From JAJPIG01 sp035531675 (GTDB taxonomy: Bacteria > Desulfobacterota > Binatia > Binatales > Binataceae): a DNA stretch of 64,000 bases. The position numbers and the translations under genes were made by a program. The notes under the pieces are model-generated. The model worked only from the letters and a program-made list of their open reading frames with translations, was not told where the DNA came from and did no database searches. Location of the stretch: positions 37,928 to 101,927 of the forward strand of contig DATKSL010000031.1 of NCBI GenBank assembly GCA_035531675.1, written 5' to 3'. This document shows positions 24,418 to 33,096 of the stretch, one piece after another. Numbering within the stretch: the stretch's first letter is position 1; the number at the start of each line of letters is the position of its first letter.

Positions 24418-26986
24418 ACGGTCGCAACTGCTATGGCTGCTGATGCTGACGCCGCTGATTGCGGCGCCCGGCCTGGTGGCCTTCGGCCGCGGGCGGCGGC
24501 TGGGCGGCGCGCTGGAAGCGCTGGTCCGCGCGCTGACCTTCGGCGTTATCGTGCTGTTGCTGGCCGGACTGAAGTTTCCGGTCCGGGTCGGCGCCAACCA
24601 TATGGCGGTGGTAGCGCTGGTTGACGAGTCGCGATCGATTGCTCCCGACCAGCGTGCCTGGATGCGGGAGCGAGTGGCCGATCTGGCGCGTGTCATGGAC
24701 CCGGCGGATCGGCTGGCCGTGATCGATTTCGGCCGCGATACGCGCCTGGTCGCCCCGCTGGGCGATCCGCGCCTGCTCGGCGCGATCGACCAGCCGCTCG
24801 ACGGCGGCGCGACCAACCTGGGCTCAGCGCTGACCACTGCGCTCGGAATTTTCCCGGCTGACGCCGAAAAACGGGTGGTGCTGCTGAGCGATGGCAACCA
24901 GACCGCAGGCAATGCGCTGGCCGAGGCGCCGGCGCTGGCGCAAGACGGCGTGCGAGTCTTCGCCGCTGCGCCGCCGCCCTCGAGCCTGCGACGGGTCGCG
25001 CTCACCGCGCTGCAGGTGCCCGACCCGGTGCGCGCCTATACCCGCTTCGCGCTGCGTCTCGATATCGAAAGTGAGGCGCGCGAGGCCTTGCCCGGCAAGC
25101 TCGTGCTGTACCGCAACGGCAAGCCGGTCGGCGCGCAGACGATGACCCTGCAACCCGGGCTCAATCGCTTCGAACTGCCCTACCAGATCGATCAGCCCGG
25201 CGCCTACGAGATGAGCGTTGGCCTGTCGGTTCCCGCGCCCGCCGTAACGATCAACCCGCGCGCCAGCACCTCGCTCTCGGTGCTCGGCACGCCGCGCATC
25301 CTGCTGGTCGCAATCACGCCGAGCAAGAGCGTGGTCGACGCGCTCAAGCTGCGCCATTACGAGGTCGACGTGATGGCGCCGTCGGCCTTGCCCGAGCGTC
25401 CGCAAGCCTACCTCGACTACCAGGCCGTGATCCTGGCCGACGTTACCTCGGCCACCGTCAGCCCGGCGGCGCAAAGTGCGCTTGACCACTACGTGAGCGA
25501 CTTCGGCGGCGGCCTGATCGTGACCGGGGCGGCGATGCTGGATGGCGGTTTCAAGGGCAGCGAACTCGAGAAGGCGCTGCCGGTCCGCTTCCGGCCGCAG
25601 CCGCCGCCGCCCACGCGCGAGCCGATTGCGGTCTATCTATGCATCGACCGATCGAATTCGATGAGTTACAACTCGCGCGATCCTGAGGTCCGCGACGGTG
25701 AGCGGATTCGCTACGCCAAGCGCGCCGCAATCGCGCTGCTGAACCAGCTCGACGACACCGACTTCGTCGGCGTCATCGCCTTCGACTCGCAGCCCTACGT
25801 GCTCTCTCATCTGCGGCCGCTGGGCGAGGACCGCGCTCAGCTGGTGCAGCGGATCGAGCGATTGGAGCCGGGCGGCGGCACCGATTTCAAGGAAGCCCTG
25901 GAAATCGCCGAGCGCGAAATCGTCGCGAGCGGGCTGGCGGTTCGCCAAGTCATCCTGCTCACCGACGGCGACACCAACCGCGAGTATCATGACCATGACA
26001 ACCTGATGGCCGCTTACGCTCACGAAGGCATCCCGGTCTCGACCATCCGCATCGGCCCCGACCTCGCCAATCTGCGCCTGCTCAAGGATTTCGCCAGCAT
26101 CACCGGCGGGACCTTCTACCGGGTCGGCGATATCGAGAAACTGCCGCAGCTACTGGTCCATCTGACGCAGCGCGCCAGCAACCGCAAGCGCCACGACCGG
26201 GCTATCGAGAGCGGCGATCCGAGCACGATTCTGAGCGGCATCGCGCCCGGCCAGATCCCGGCGATCGACTATGCTGCCGAAGCCGACGTCAAGAACGGCG
26301 CCGAGGTCCCGCTCCGGCTCCGCCACGGCGGCAAGACCCAGCCGCTGCTCGCCACCTGGCAATATGGTCTGGGACGGGCAGCAGTGTTGATGGCCGATCC
26401 CGACGCGCTGACCTCGCTCAGTTGGGTACGCTGGAACCGCTATGCGGAATTCTGGTCGCAACTGGTGAGCTGGGTGATGCGCCAGGGCAGCTCGGGACCG
26501 TTCGATTTGCGTATCGCGGATCGGCCCGACGGGGTGAGAATCGAGGCCCAGAAGGCCGATTCCGCGCCGGTCGCAGGACTCTACTGTCGCATCGCCGGCG
26601 GCCCGATCGTGCTCGATGTCGCCATGAGCCAGGTCGATAGCGCGCTCTATCGCGGCGAGGCCGGGACGCTGCCGCCCGGCGCCTACACCGCCACCCTGAT
26701 GCTGAAGGCCAATGACCTCGAGCAGGCGCTCGAGCGCCAGCCGTTTATCGTCGCCCCGGTGGCCGCCGACGCGGCGGAGCTGAAGCTGCGCCCCCCGGAT
26801 ATCGATCTGTTGCGCAATCTCGCCGCCGCCACCGGCGGCGCACTGAGCGTCGCCCCCGCCGAGGTGCTCAAGCGGCGCGGTGCGACGGTTACCGACTACC
26901 GCAGCGCGGCGCCCTATCTGCTGCCGCTCGCGATCCTGCTGCTGCTGGGATCGATCCTCGTCCGCCGCCGCCTGGTAATCGGCTAG
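24410..26986 (+). CDS. Cluster A gene 5: double-VWA membrane protein with glutamine-amidotransferase-like domain
   Basis: The protein has 858 residues. Two helices (about 6-24, 40-56) precede a first VWA domain at D72 (DESRS, Thr in GGATN, Asp in LLSDG). A beta-rich linker follows, then a class I glutamine-amidotransferase-like domain (about 290-400, lacking a visible catalytic Cys). A second VWA domain starts at D413 (DRSNS, GGGTD, LLTDG). The C-terminus has a further beta region and a final helix (about 832-850). Both MIDAS sites look complete. It is the last gene of cluster A and the counterpart of 34761-37373. Confidence 0.85.
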   Translation: MFERSQLLWLLMLTPLIAAPGLVAFGRGRRLGGALEALVRALTFGVIVLLLAGLKFPVRVGANHMAVVALVDESRSIAPDQRAWMRERVADLARVMDPADRLAVIDFGRDTRLVAPLGDPRLLGAIDQPLDGGATNLGSALTTALGIFPADAEKRVVLLSDGNQTAGNALAEAPALAQDGVRVFAAAPPPSSLRRVALTALQVPDPVRAYTRFALRLDIESEAREALPGKLVLYRNGKPVGAQTMTLQPGLNRFELPYQIDQPGAYEMSVGLSVPAPAVTINPRASTSLSVLGTPRILLVAITPSKSVVDALKLRHYEVDVMAPSALPERPQAYLDYQAVILADVTSATVSPAAQSALDHYVSDFGGGLIVTGAAMLDGGFKGSELEKALPVRFRPQPPPPTREPIAVYLCIDRSNSMSYNSRDPEVRDGERIRYAKRAAIALLNQLDDTDFVGVIAFDSQPYVLSHLRPLGEDRAQLVQRIERLEPGGGTDFKEALEIAEREIVASGLAVRQVILLTDGDTNREYHDHDNLMAAYAHEGIPVSTIRIGPDLANLRLLKDFASITGGTFYRVGDIEKLPQLLVHLTQRASNRKRHDRAIESGDPSTILSGIAPGQIPAIDYAAEADVKNGAEVPLRLRHGGKTQPLLATWQYGLGRAAVLMADPDALTSLSWVRWNRYAEFWSQLVSWVMRQGSSGPFDLRIADRPDGVRIEAQKADSAPVAGLYCRIAGGPIVLDVAMSQVDSALYRGEAGTLPPGAYTATLMLKANDLEQALERQPFIVAPVAADAAELKLRPPDIDLLRNLAAATGGALSVAPAEVLKRRGATVTDYRSAAPYLLPLAILLLLGSILVRRRLVIG

Positions 26987-27004
26987 CTTCCGGAGACCTT
27001 CGCT

Positions 27005-27592
27005 GTGCACGACGCCGGACTCAAGCGCTGTCCGTGGGCGGTAAGCGAGTTGTCGCTCACCTACCACGATCGCGAGTGGGGCGTGCCGGTGCACGACGAT
27101 CGGACGCTGTTCGAGTTCCTGATTCTTGAGGGGGCGCAAGCCGGACTGAGTTGGGAGACGATTCTGCGCAAGCGCGAGAACTATCGCGCCGCCTTCGCCG
27201 GGTTCGATCCCGCGGCGGTCGCGCGCTTCACGGCGCGGCGTCTCGAACGGTTGATGGCCGACCCGGGGATCGTACGCAACCGGCTGAAGATCACCGCCGC
27301 TATCGGCAACGCCCGCGCGTTTCGTCGGATCCAGCAAGAGTTCGGCAGCTTCGAGGCGTTCGCGTGGCGCTTCGTCGGCGGCCGTACCCGTCGCAATGCC
27401 TGGCGCGCCGGCAAGTCCGTACCGGCCACCAGCGCCGCGTCCGACGCGATGAGCAAGGAGCTTATCCGCCGCGACTTTCGCTTCGTCGGCTCAACCATCT
27501 GCTACGCGTTTATGCAGGCGGTCGGGATGGTCAATGACCACCTGGTCGATTGCTTCCGTTACTCGCAGGTGGGAAGGCAAGCGCCCCGCTAA
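27005..27592 (+). CDS. tag: DNA-3-methyladenine glycosylase I
   Basis: This 195-residue protein aligns by eye with E. coli Tag throughout: C9-P-W near the start, 'YHDREWGVP' with H21, 'QAGLSWETIL', 'RENYRAAF', and near the end 'VGSTICYAFMQAVGMVNDH'. Zn-binding Cys/His positions at both ends are kept. It excises 3-methyladenine from alkylated DNA. The start is GTG. It is 18 bp after cluster A, probably read through from it but functionally separate. Confidence 0.92.
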   Translation: MHDAGLKRCPWAVSELSLTYHDREWGVPVHDDRTLFEFLILEGAQAGLSWETILRKRENYRAAFAGFDPAAVARFTARRLERLMADPGIVRNRLKITAAIGNARAFRRIQQEFGSFEAFAWRFVGGRTRRNAWRAGKSVPATSAASDAMSKELIRRDFRFVGSTICYAFMQAVGMVNDHLVDCFRYSQVGRQAPR

Positions 27593-27657
27593 TCAGATCG
27601 CCGCGCGGCGAGCGCTCGCCGATTTGAACAATCCTGAGGGCGACGATCGCCCGGCGA

Positions 27658-27873
27658 TTAACTTTCGGCGCCGGCGACGCCCAATTCGGCCAATTGCTCG
27701 GCCCCCTGATGGAGCCGCCATCGGTCAATCGCTTCGATATTGAAGCGCCAATCGCTGCCAATCTTGAAGCCGGGCAGTTGGCCCTTCTTGAGCAAACGGT
27801 AGATGGTCGAACGATGAACCCGCAGGTAGTCGGCCAATTCGTTCACGGTAAGGACTTTCGCGCTGTCTGCCAT
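27658..27873 (-). CDS. Small HTH (excisionase/MerR-like) DNA-binding protein
   Basis: This 71-residue protein is a single winged helix-turn-helix of the HTH_17/excisionase type: 'LTVNELADYLRVHRSTIYRLL' is split over about residues 8-28, followed by 'GQLPGFKIGSDWRF', the wing. Such stand-alone proteins occur widely in chromosomes and bind DNA, but their targets are usually unknown. There is no integrase, transposase or att-like repeat nearby, so phage excision is unlikely. The C-terminal 20 residues are not conserved-looking. It is transcribed from the low-GC gap at 27874-28252. Confidence 0.8.
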   Translation of the reverse strand: MADSAKVLTVNELADYLRVHRSTIYRLLKKGQLPGFKIGSDWRFNIEAIDRWRLHQGAEQLAELGVAGAES

Positions 27874-28252
27874 CTCTAGTTCATTCCTCTTCTGGTATCG
27901 GGACCAAGCCCAACAAAATCACACTAGTCTCTAAAGTGCCACAGGTTGAGATAATGGGCCTATCTAAAACATAACAGAGCCTGCTTGACGCTTTCAAACG
28001 ATACTACAACCAGGCTACCGTGCGCTAGCCCCTGAATCTCGAAAGTCTCAAGCCAAATTATGTCTATCACACTTTTTAGCGTCCTAGAACATCTCTAGCC
28101 GGGTTTGAAAGGGCTGGAAACGCAATTTTCCCTGGATACTTATCCAATGTTCTCGAAAAATCGGCTTCATTCCTTATCTTTTCCCCGTTGAAGGGACAGA
28201 ATGGTGGAGCAAGCAGGCGTTGAGCGGCCTTATTCGACGCCGCGGCGCGCAG
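27874..28252. other. Low-GC intergenic region
   Basis: This 379-bp stretch between the divergent HTH gene and DUF72 gene is visibly richer in A and T than its surroundings. It has no credible reading frame. It should hold promoters for both genes. Besides the weak promoter at 27968-27997, I found no repeat, tRNA or recognisable RNA. Confidence 0.5.
27968..27997 (-). promoter_or_regulatory. Candidate sigma70-type promoter for the HTH gene
   Basis: On the minus strand TTGAAA (27997-27992) and TATGTT (27973-27968) are separated by 18 bp. Each box has four or five consensus matches. It lies about 95 bp before the HTH start. It is a pattern match only. Confidence 0.25.
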
Positions 28253-28972
28253 ATGTCGGCAAACCTGCGAATCGGAACCTCGGGCTTCAGCTATCGTGAA
28301 TGGCTCGGCGCTTTCTACCCGGCCAAGCTGCCGGGAAATCAGATGCTGGCCTATTACGCACAGCGGATGCCGACCGTGGAAATAAACTACACCTTCCGCG
28401 CGATGCCCAAGCCCGCGATGCTCGAGCGCTGGGCGGCGGCCACTCCCGATTCGTTCCGCTTCGCCCTCAAGGCGCCCGAACGGATCACCCATCGCGCCCG
28501 GCTGGCCGATACCGGCGAGGCGATCGATCGGTTCGCCACGGTTGCCAAGAGCCTCGGCGAGCGACTCGGCCCGATCCTGTTTCAGCTCCCGCCCGATTTC
28601 ACAGCCGACCTCGATCGCCTGAAGGATTTTTTGAGCATGCTCAACGGCCGTTTGCGCGCCGCTTTCGAGTTTCGCAATCGATCGTGGTTCAGCGCTGCGA
28701 CCTTTCAGACGCTGCGTGATTTCGGCGCCGCGCTGTGTATCGCCGAGAGCGAAAAAATCGTCACCCCGGTCGAGAGGACCGCGCCCTTCGTCTACCTGCG
28801 GCTGCGCAAGCCCGACTACGACCGCGATTCGCTGGCGCGCTGGGCGGACCAGTTGCAGCGGCTGGCCGGTGATGACAGCGAGATTTACGTATACTTCAAG
28901 CATGAGCTCAGAGCCCCCGAACTCGCCGAAACCCTCGCCCGGCTCGTCGCCGATCGCGACCGGCTCCGCTAA
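28253..28972 (+). CDS. DUF72 family protein
   Basis: This 239-residue TIM-barrel-like protein of the YecE/DUF72 family has 'RIGTSGFSYREW' at the start, 'VEINYTF' near 42, 'ILFQLPPDF' near 113, 'AFEFRNRSWF' near 137 and 'VYLRLRKPD' near 178. The biochemical function of the family is not established. ATG at 28253 is preferred over the in-frame TTG at 28220 because the conserved region begins at once. Its last 71 bp overlap the start of the next gene in another frame. Confidence 0.85.
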   Translation: MSANLRIGTSGFSYREWLGAFYPAKLPGNQMLAYYAQRMPTVEINYTFRAMPKPAMLERWAAATPDSFRFALKAPERITHRARLADTGEAIDRFATVAKSLGERLGPILFQLPPDFTADLDRLKDFLSMLNGRLRAAFEFRNRSWFSAATFQTLRDFGAALCIAESEKIVTPVERTAPFVYLRLRKPDYDRDSLARWADQLQRLAGDDSEIYVYFKHELRAPELAETLARLVADRDRLR

Positions 28973-29588
28973 CGCGGCGCTGCCGCCGGGCGAGTATCGC
29001 TACGAGCTGCGACGCGAGGGGCGGCTGGTCGCGATCGAAGAGCTGCGGCTGGCGGGAAATCGCCTGAGCGGCGTGCGGCGCTCCAGCGAGGGCGGCGACC
29101 GCTTCGAGGTCGAGGCCGAACTGGACGGCGCCGGACTGGTGAAGAGCGCGATTCTGCGCTACAGCCGCGGCCCGTTCTCACGCAGCGCCAGCTACCAGGC
29201 GGGCGACGACTTCCTGCGCGGCTCGTTGAATTCGCTCGGCGGGCGCAGCGACCTGGTGGTCAAGCTCGGGCGCTTCCGCGAAATCGACGCCGACCTGATC
29301 CTGTTCAAGGCGCTGATCATCGCTCACGCCCGGGCCCGCGGGCAGGCGCGCTTTACCGGCCGCGTCGCGAGCCTCCATCCCGGCACGCTGGCAGCCGCCA
29401 CCCACAAGCAGACCTATCGGCAGCTCGACGCGCGCGGACTCACCTGGAGCTATGAGCCGCGGATGGGCGACGCCGAGACGATCGAGATCGACGAGCGCGG
29501 CGTGATCCTGCGGATGCGCGACAACCGCGGGCTGGAGAGCGTGATGGTCAAGGCGCCGGGTCTCGACCCGGCTGCCGGCTCACGGTGA
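28902..29588 (+). CDS. Hypothetical protein, function not recognised
   Basis: The frame encodes about 228 residues. From residue 26 onward ('LPPGEYRYELRREGRLVAIEE') it reads like a single beta-rich domain of repeated strand-turn-strand units. No catalytic motif, signal peptide or membrane helix is visible. The first about 25 residues lie inside the DUF72 gene and are Ser/Pro-rich, so translation may begin later at a non-ATG codon or be coupled to DUF72. The 3' end overlaps the bactofilin gene by 9 bp on the other strand. Confidence 0.6.
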   Translation: MSSEPPNSPKPSPGSSPIATGSANAALPPGEYRYELRREGRLVAIEELRLAGNRLSGVRRSSEGGDRFEVEAELDGAGLVKSAILRYSRGPFSRSASYQAGDDFLRGSLNSLGGRSDLVVKLGRFREIDADLILFKALIIAHARARGQARFTGRVASLHPGTLAAATHKQTYRQLDARGLTWSYEPRMGDAETIEIDERGVILRMRDNRGLESVMVKAPGLDPAAGSR

Positions 29589-29966
29589 CAGGAAGGGTTG
29601 CGCCGGCGCGCCGGCCTGCGCGGGCTTGACGCTCGCCGGCATCTTGCAATCGCCCTCGAACTGCGCGCCTTCGCGCAGCACCAGGCTGGGCGTGGTCAGC
29701 GTGCAATGGACGCGGGCGGTAGGCAGCAGCTCGATCCGCTCGCGCGCCGTGGCTTCGCCGCTGAGGCGCCCGGCGACCGTCAGCCGGGTGGCGGAAAGCT
29801 TGGCCGTCACCACCGCGCCCTCCGCGATCAGGATTTCGTCGCCGCTGATATCGCCTTCGGCTTCGCCCTCGATTTTGACCGGGGCGCGAAAACTGAGCGT
29901 GCCCGAGATCTTGGTGCCCTTGCCGATACGCGACTCGAAGCCACCGTCAGTACTGATTGCCGCCAT
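29580..29966 (-). CDS. Bactofilin (polymer-forming cytoskeletal protein)
   Basis: The protein has 128 residues. The core (about 15-110) is the Gly/Val/Ile-rich repeat of bactofilins, with 'IGKGTKISGTLSF', 'VKIEGEAEGDI' and 'LTVAGRLSGEA' forming successive beta-helix turns. Bactofilins polymerise without nucleotide and scaffold peptidoglycan enzymes, often M23 peptidases, one of which is encoded at 44400-45878. ATG at 29966 follows GGGGAG by six bases; the longer frame upstream is not needed. Confidence 0.88.
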   Translation of the reverse strand: MAAISTDGGFESRIGKGTKISGTLSFRAPVKIEGEAEGDISGDEILIAEGAVVTAKLSATRLTVAGRLSGEATARERIELLPTARVHCTLTTPSLVLREGAQFEGDCKMPASVKPAQAGAPAQPFLSP

Positions 29967-30109
29967 AAAAACTCCCCACTGCGAGCGCGAGCGCGCATCA
30001 CTATGACGCGGACGCCTTGCCAGAGCAATCGCAACCGTTATCGATTGTTCACCGCGCCGGCGCGTCCGCTGCGGGCTGGGGCGCGGGTTTGCTAACATGG
30101 ATTGCCGTG

Positions 30110-30343
30110 ATGGATCGCGCCGAAAATGCCGCCGTGCTCGATCTGCGGGGACTCAAGTGTCCGCTCAACTGGGCTCATGCCAAGGTGCGGCTCGAGACCA
30201 TGGCGCGCGGCGCGGCGCTCGATCTGATCCTCGACGATCCGCGCAGTATCCGCGATATCCCGCGCGCTGCCGAGGCCGAGGGCTATGCGGTCGGCGAGCC
30301 GCGGCGCGACGGCGCGGCGTGGCGGCTGCGGATCGAGAAGTGA
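30110..30343 (+). CDS. TusA-family sulfur carrier protein
   Basis: The protein has 77 residues. 'LDLRGLKCPLN' near the start contains the sulfur-carrying cysteine C17 in a CPLN variant of the CPxP motif, followed by an amphipathic helix and two strands, as in TusA/YeeD/SirA. It would accept and pass on persulfide sulfur for tRNA thiolation, cofactors or sulfur oxidation. No sulfurtransferase or Dsr gene is nearby, so the partner is unknown. ATG at 30110 is chosen over the upstream frame, which lacks family similarity. Confidence 0.8.
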   Translation: MDRAENAAVLDLRGLKCPLNWAHAKVRLETMARGAALDLILDDPRSIRDIPRAAEAEGYAVGEPRRDGAAWRLRIEK

Positions 30344-30360
30344 TAGCGCCCCGGGAATCG

Positions 30361-31605
30361 CTAGAGCATCATGCGCACCCGGTCGCTCAGGCGGCCGATC
30401 AATCCGGCCTGCGCCACTGAAGCCCGGGTCACCAGCGGAATCGATCCCTCGTTCTTGCCGTTGACCATCACCTGCAGCTCGCCAACCGCGACCCCTTTGG
30501 CGATCGGCGCAACCAGGTATTTGCTCTTGAACGACGCCGCCAGGCTCACCTTGCTCTCCTCACCGCGGCCGACCGTGATGTAGGGGCTGGTCTGCGGCCC
30601 GATCGCGATCTCGCGCGCCGCTCCCTCGTAAACCCGCAACGTCGCCGGCGCGGCCTTCTGCCAATCGGGCTGGACCGTCACGAAGGTGTTGAAGGCCCAG
30701 TTGAGCAGCTTCTCGGTCTCGGTGCGCCGCTTCTCCATGCTCGGCGTGCCCATCACGGCCGAGATCAGCAGCATCCCGTTGGCGTGCGCGGTCGCCACCA
30801 GATGGAAGCCGGCTGCCTGGACATGGCCGGTCTTGAGGCCGTCGACGCGCGAGTCGTAAAACAGCAGGGTGTTGAAGTTGCGCTGATGGATGTTGTCGAA
30901 GGTGAATTCCTTGGTGCCGGTGTACTTGACGGCGTCGGGAAATTGCTCGATCACGATATGCGCCAGCTTCACCATGTCGGCGGCGGTGGTGTACTCGCCG
31001 TCCATCGGCAAGCCGTCGGGATTGGCGAAATGGGTCTCGGTAAGGCCCAACTCCTTGGCCGTGCGGTTCATCTCTTCGGTAAACGCCTCGGTGCTGCCGG
31101 CCTGATACTCGGCCAGCGCCACCGCCGCGTCGTTGCCCGACGAAACCATCAGGCCGTAAAGCAGTTGCTCGACCGGGACCCGCTGGCCGAGGCCAAGGAA
31201 CATATGCGACACGCTCCGATCGACCGACAGGCGCCAGGCCTTCTCGCTGATCGTGACCGGCGTGGTGAGCTTGAGCCGCCCGTCGCGCAGCGCCTTCAGG
31301 GTCAGGTAAAAGGTCATGATCTTGGCGAGGCTCGCCGGCTCCATCTTCTCGTGCTCATTGTAGGCGTAGAGCACGGTGCCGGAATGCGCCGCGATCAGCA
31401 TCGCGGCCCTGGCCTCGAGCGCAAACGGCGCGGGACGATCGCCCAGCACGTGGATCTGATTGAGCGGGATTTCCGGGACCGGCTCGGCGGCGGCATGGTG
31501 CCGGGCATGAGACCGGGCGGCGGCGTTGGTCGTGAGCCCGGAAACTCCAGCGCCCGCCAGCAACAGCAACATCAGAATTACGATGATCGATCTGCGCTTT
31601 GACAC
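30361..31605 (-). CDS. D-alanyl-D-alanine carboxypeptidase (PBP5/6 type, S11)
   Basis: This 414-residue penicillin-binding protein has a signal peptide (about 1-30). All three serine-acyltransferase motifs are visible: S92-L-A-K95, S156-G-N158 and KTG ('LKTGHVQAAGFH', near 258). The C-terminal domain (about 310-390) is the PBP5 C-terminal beta domain, ending with a short amphipathic segment for membrane association. It trims the terminal D-Ala from peptidoglycan stem peptides. The 154-bp gap upstream is shared with the divergent glycosyltransferase fusion gene. Confidence 0.92.
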   Translation of the reverse strand: MSKRRSIIVILMLLLLAGAGVSGLTTNAAARSHARHHAAAEPVPEIPLNQIHVLGDRPAPFALEARAAMLIAAHSGTVLYAYNEHEKMEPASLAKIMTFYLTLKALRDGRLKLTTPVTISEKAWRLSVDRSVSHMFLGLGQRVPVEQLLYGLMVSSGNDAAVALAEYQAGSTEAFTEEMNRTAKELGLTETHFANPDGLPMDGEYTTAADMVKLAHIVIEQFPDAVKYTGTKEFTFDNIHQRNFNTLLFYDSRVDGLKTGHVQAAGFHLVATAHANGMLLISAVMGTPSMEKRRTETEKLLNWAFNTFVTVQPDWQKAAPATLRVYEGAAREIAIGPQTSPYITVGRGEESKVSLAASFKSKYLVAPIAKGVAVGELQVMVNGKNEGSIPLVTRASVAQAGLIGRLSDRVRMML

Positions 31606-31759
31606 CTGACCTTCCTACCTCGCGAAACAATCTGCGACATCTATAAAGCTATGGCGCGCCGCCGGGACGAGCAAGCGATGCCCGTAACGAGCGTTCACAG
31701 CCATCGGCCTGCGCGCTGAAATTTGCCTCGTCGCGGATTTCCGCATAAAAAGGGCCGCG

Positions 31760-33040
31760 ATGGACCTGTCGGTCGTCCTGCCCGTGATCAATGAGCGCGA
31801 CAACCTGCGCGAGCTCATCCCGCAGCTCAGCGCGCTGGCCGCGCGCCTGCGCCTGACGCACGAGGTGATCGTGGTCGACGGCGGCTCGACCGACGGCACC
31901 CAGGTGACCGCCACCGAGCTCGGGGCCCGGGTGGTCAAAGAGCGGCGGCGCGGTTACGCCGGCGCGCTCGAAACCGGCTTCGACGAAGCGCGTGGCGACT
32001 ACCTGCTGACGCTCGACGCCGACATGTCGCACGACCCGGACTTCGTCGCCAAGCTGTGGCGGGCGCGCGAGCGCAGCGACATCGTGATCGCCTCGCGCTA
32101 CGTGCACGGCGGCGTGGTTTACACCTCGCTGGTGCGCAATCTGTCGAGCCGCCTGCTCAATCGCGTGCTGCGCCGGATGCTGTCGATGCCGGTGCGGGAC
32201 CTGTCCAGCGGTTTTCGGCTCTATCGGCGGGCGGCGCTGCAGGATCTGCATCTCGCGGGGCGCAACTTCGAGGCCCTCGAGGAAATCCTGGTGACCGCCT
32301 ACAACCGCGGCTTCAGCGTCGCCGAAGTACCGTTCACCTATTTTCCGCGCGGCAGCGGACGCTCGCATGCGCGGCTGATCCGCTTCGGGCTGGACCTCGC
32401 GCGCTCCGCCGTACAGCTCTGGAAGCTGCGCAACTCGCTGGCCGCGGCCGATTACGAAGAGCGCGCGTTTTACAGCATCATCCCGCTCCAGCGCTATTGG
32501 CATCGCCGCCGCCATCGCATCGTCACCCGCTGGGCCCGCGGCGCGCATCGCGTGCTCGACATCGGCTGCGGTTCCAGTATCGAGACGCAGAGCTTCAACT
32601 ACGCCATCGGCATCGACTTGAGCCTGGAGAAGATGCGCTTTATGCGCCGTTACGCGATCCCGGTGGTCCAGGGCTCGGCCTTCGCGCTGCCGTTTCGCGA
32701 CCGGAGTTTCGATTGCGTGGTCTGCTCGGAGGTGATCGAGCACGTACGCTTCGACGAAGCGCTGTTCGACGAGATGAGCCGGGTGCTGAGGCCGGGCGGT
32801 ACGCTGGTGATCGGCACGCCCGACTACGCGCGCGCGCAATGGCGGACGATCGAGGCGCTTTACCGGGCGCTGGCGCCGAGCGGCTACCAGGATGTCCATC
32901 TGATGCATTACACGCGCGAGAGCCTGGGCGGAACCCTGGTCCGGCACGGCTTCGTGCATGAACAGGACGAGTACATCGCGGGCGCCGAGTTGATCATGCG
33001 CTGGAGCAAGCCGGCAGCGGCCGCGGCCGGCGGCGCCTAG
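31760..33040 (+). CDS. Fusion of GT2 polyprenol-phosphate-type glycosyltransferase and SAM methyltransferase
   Basis: This 426-residue two-domain protein has residues 1-about 225 as a GT-A glycosyltransferase of the dolichyl-phosphate mannose synthase type ('SVVLPVINERDNL', 'VVDGGSTDGT', D86-A-D88, 'VRDLSSGFRLYRR'). Residues about 250-415 form a class I methyltransferase (motif I 'VLDIGCGSS' at 265-273, then 'SFDCVVCSEVIEHV' and 'RVLRPGGTLVIGTPD'). Separate homologues of both are common, but the fusion is unusual. It may transfer a sugar to a lipid carrier and methylate the product or its acceptor. AAGGG precedes the ATG. The gene is divergent from the D,D-carboxypeptidase. Confidence 0.88.
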   Translation: MDLSVVLPVINERDNLRELIPQLSALAARLRLTHEVIVVDGGSTDGTQVTATELGARVVKERRRGYAGALETGFDEARGDYLLTLDADMSHDPDFVAKLWRARERSDIVIASRYVHGGVVYTSLVRNLSSRLLNRVLRRMLSMPVRDLSSGFRLYRRAALQDLHLAGRNFEALEEILVTAYNRGFSVAEVPFTYFPRGSGRSHARLIRFGLDLARSAVQLWKLRNSLAAADYEERAFYSIIPLQRYWHRRRHRIVTRWARGAHRVLDIGCGSSIETQSFNYAIGIDLSLEKMRFMRRYAIPVVQGSAFALPFRDRSFDCVVCSEVIEHVRFDEALFDEMSRVLRPGGTLVIGTPDYARAQWRTIEALYRALAPSGYQDVHLMHYTRESLGGTLVRHGFVHEQDEYIAGAELIMRWSKPAAAAAGGA

Positions 33041-33096
33041 CCCGCGGCATCGGTCTGCTATTGCGCCCGGCGCGGCAAGCCGCATTAATCTCCGTC

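Noticed and set aside
27658..27873. Excisionase of a mobile element
   Set aside because: The HTH is excisionase-like, but there is no integrase, att repeat or other phage gene; it is treated as a chromosomal DNA-binding protein.
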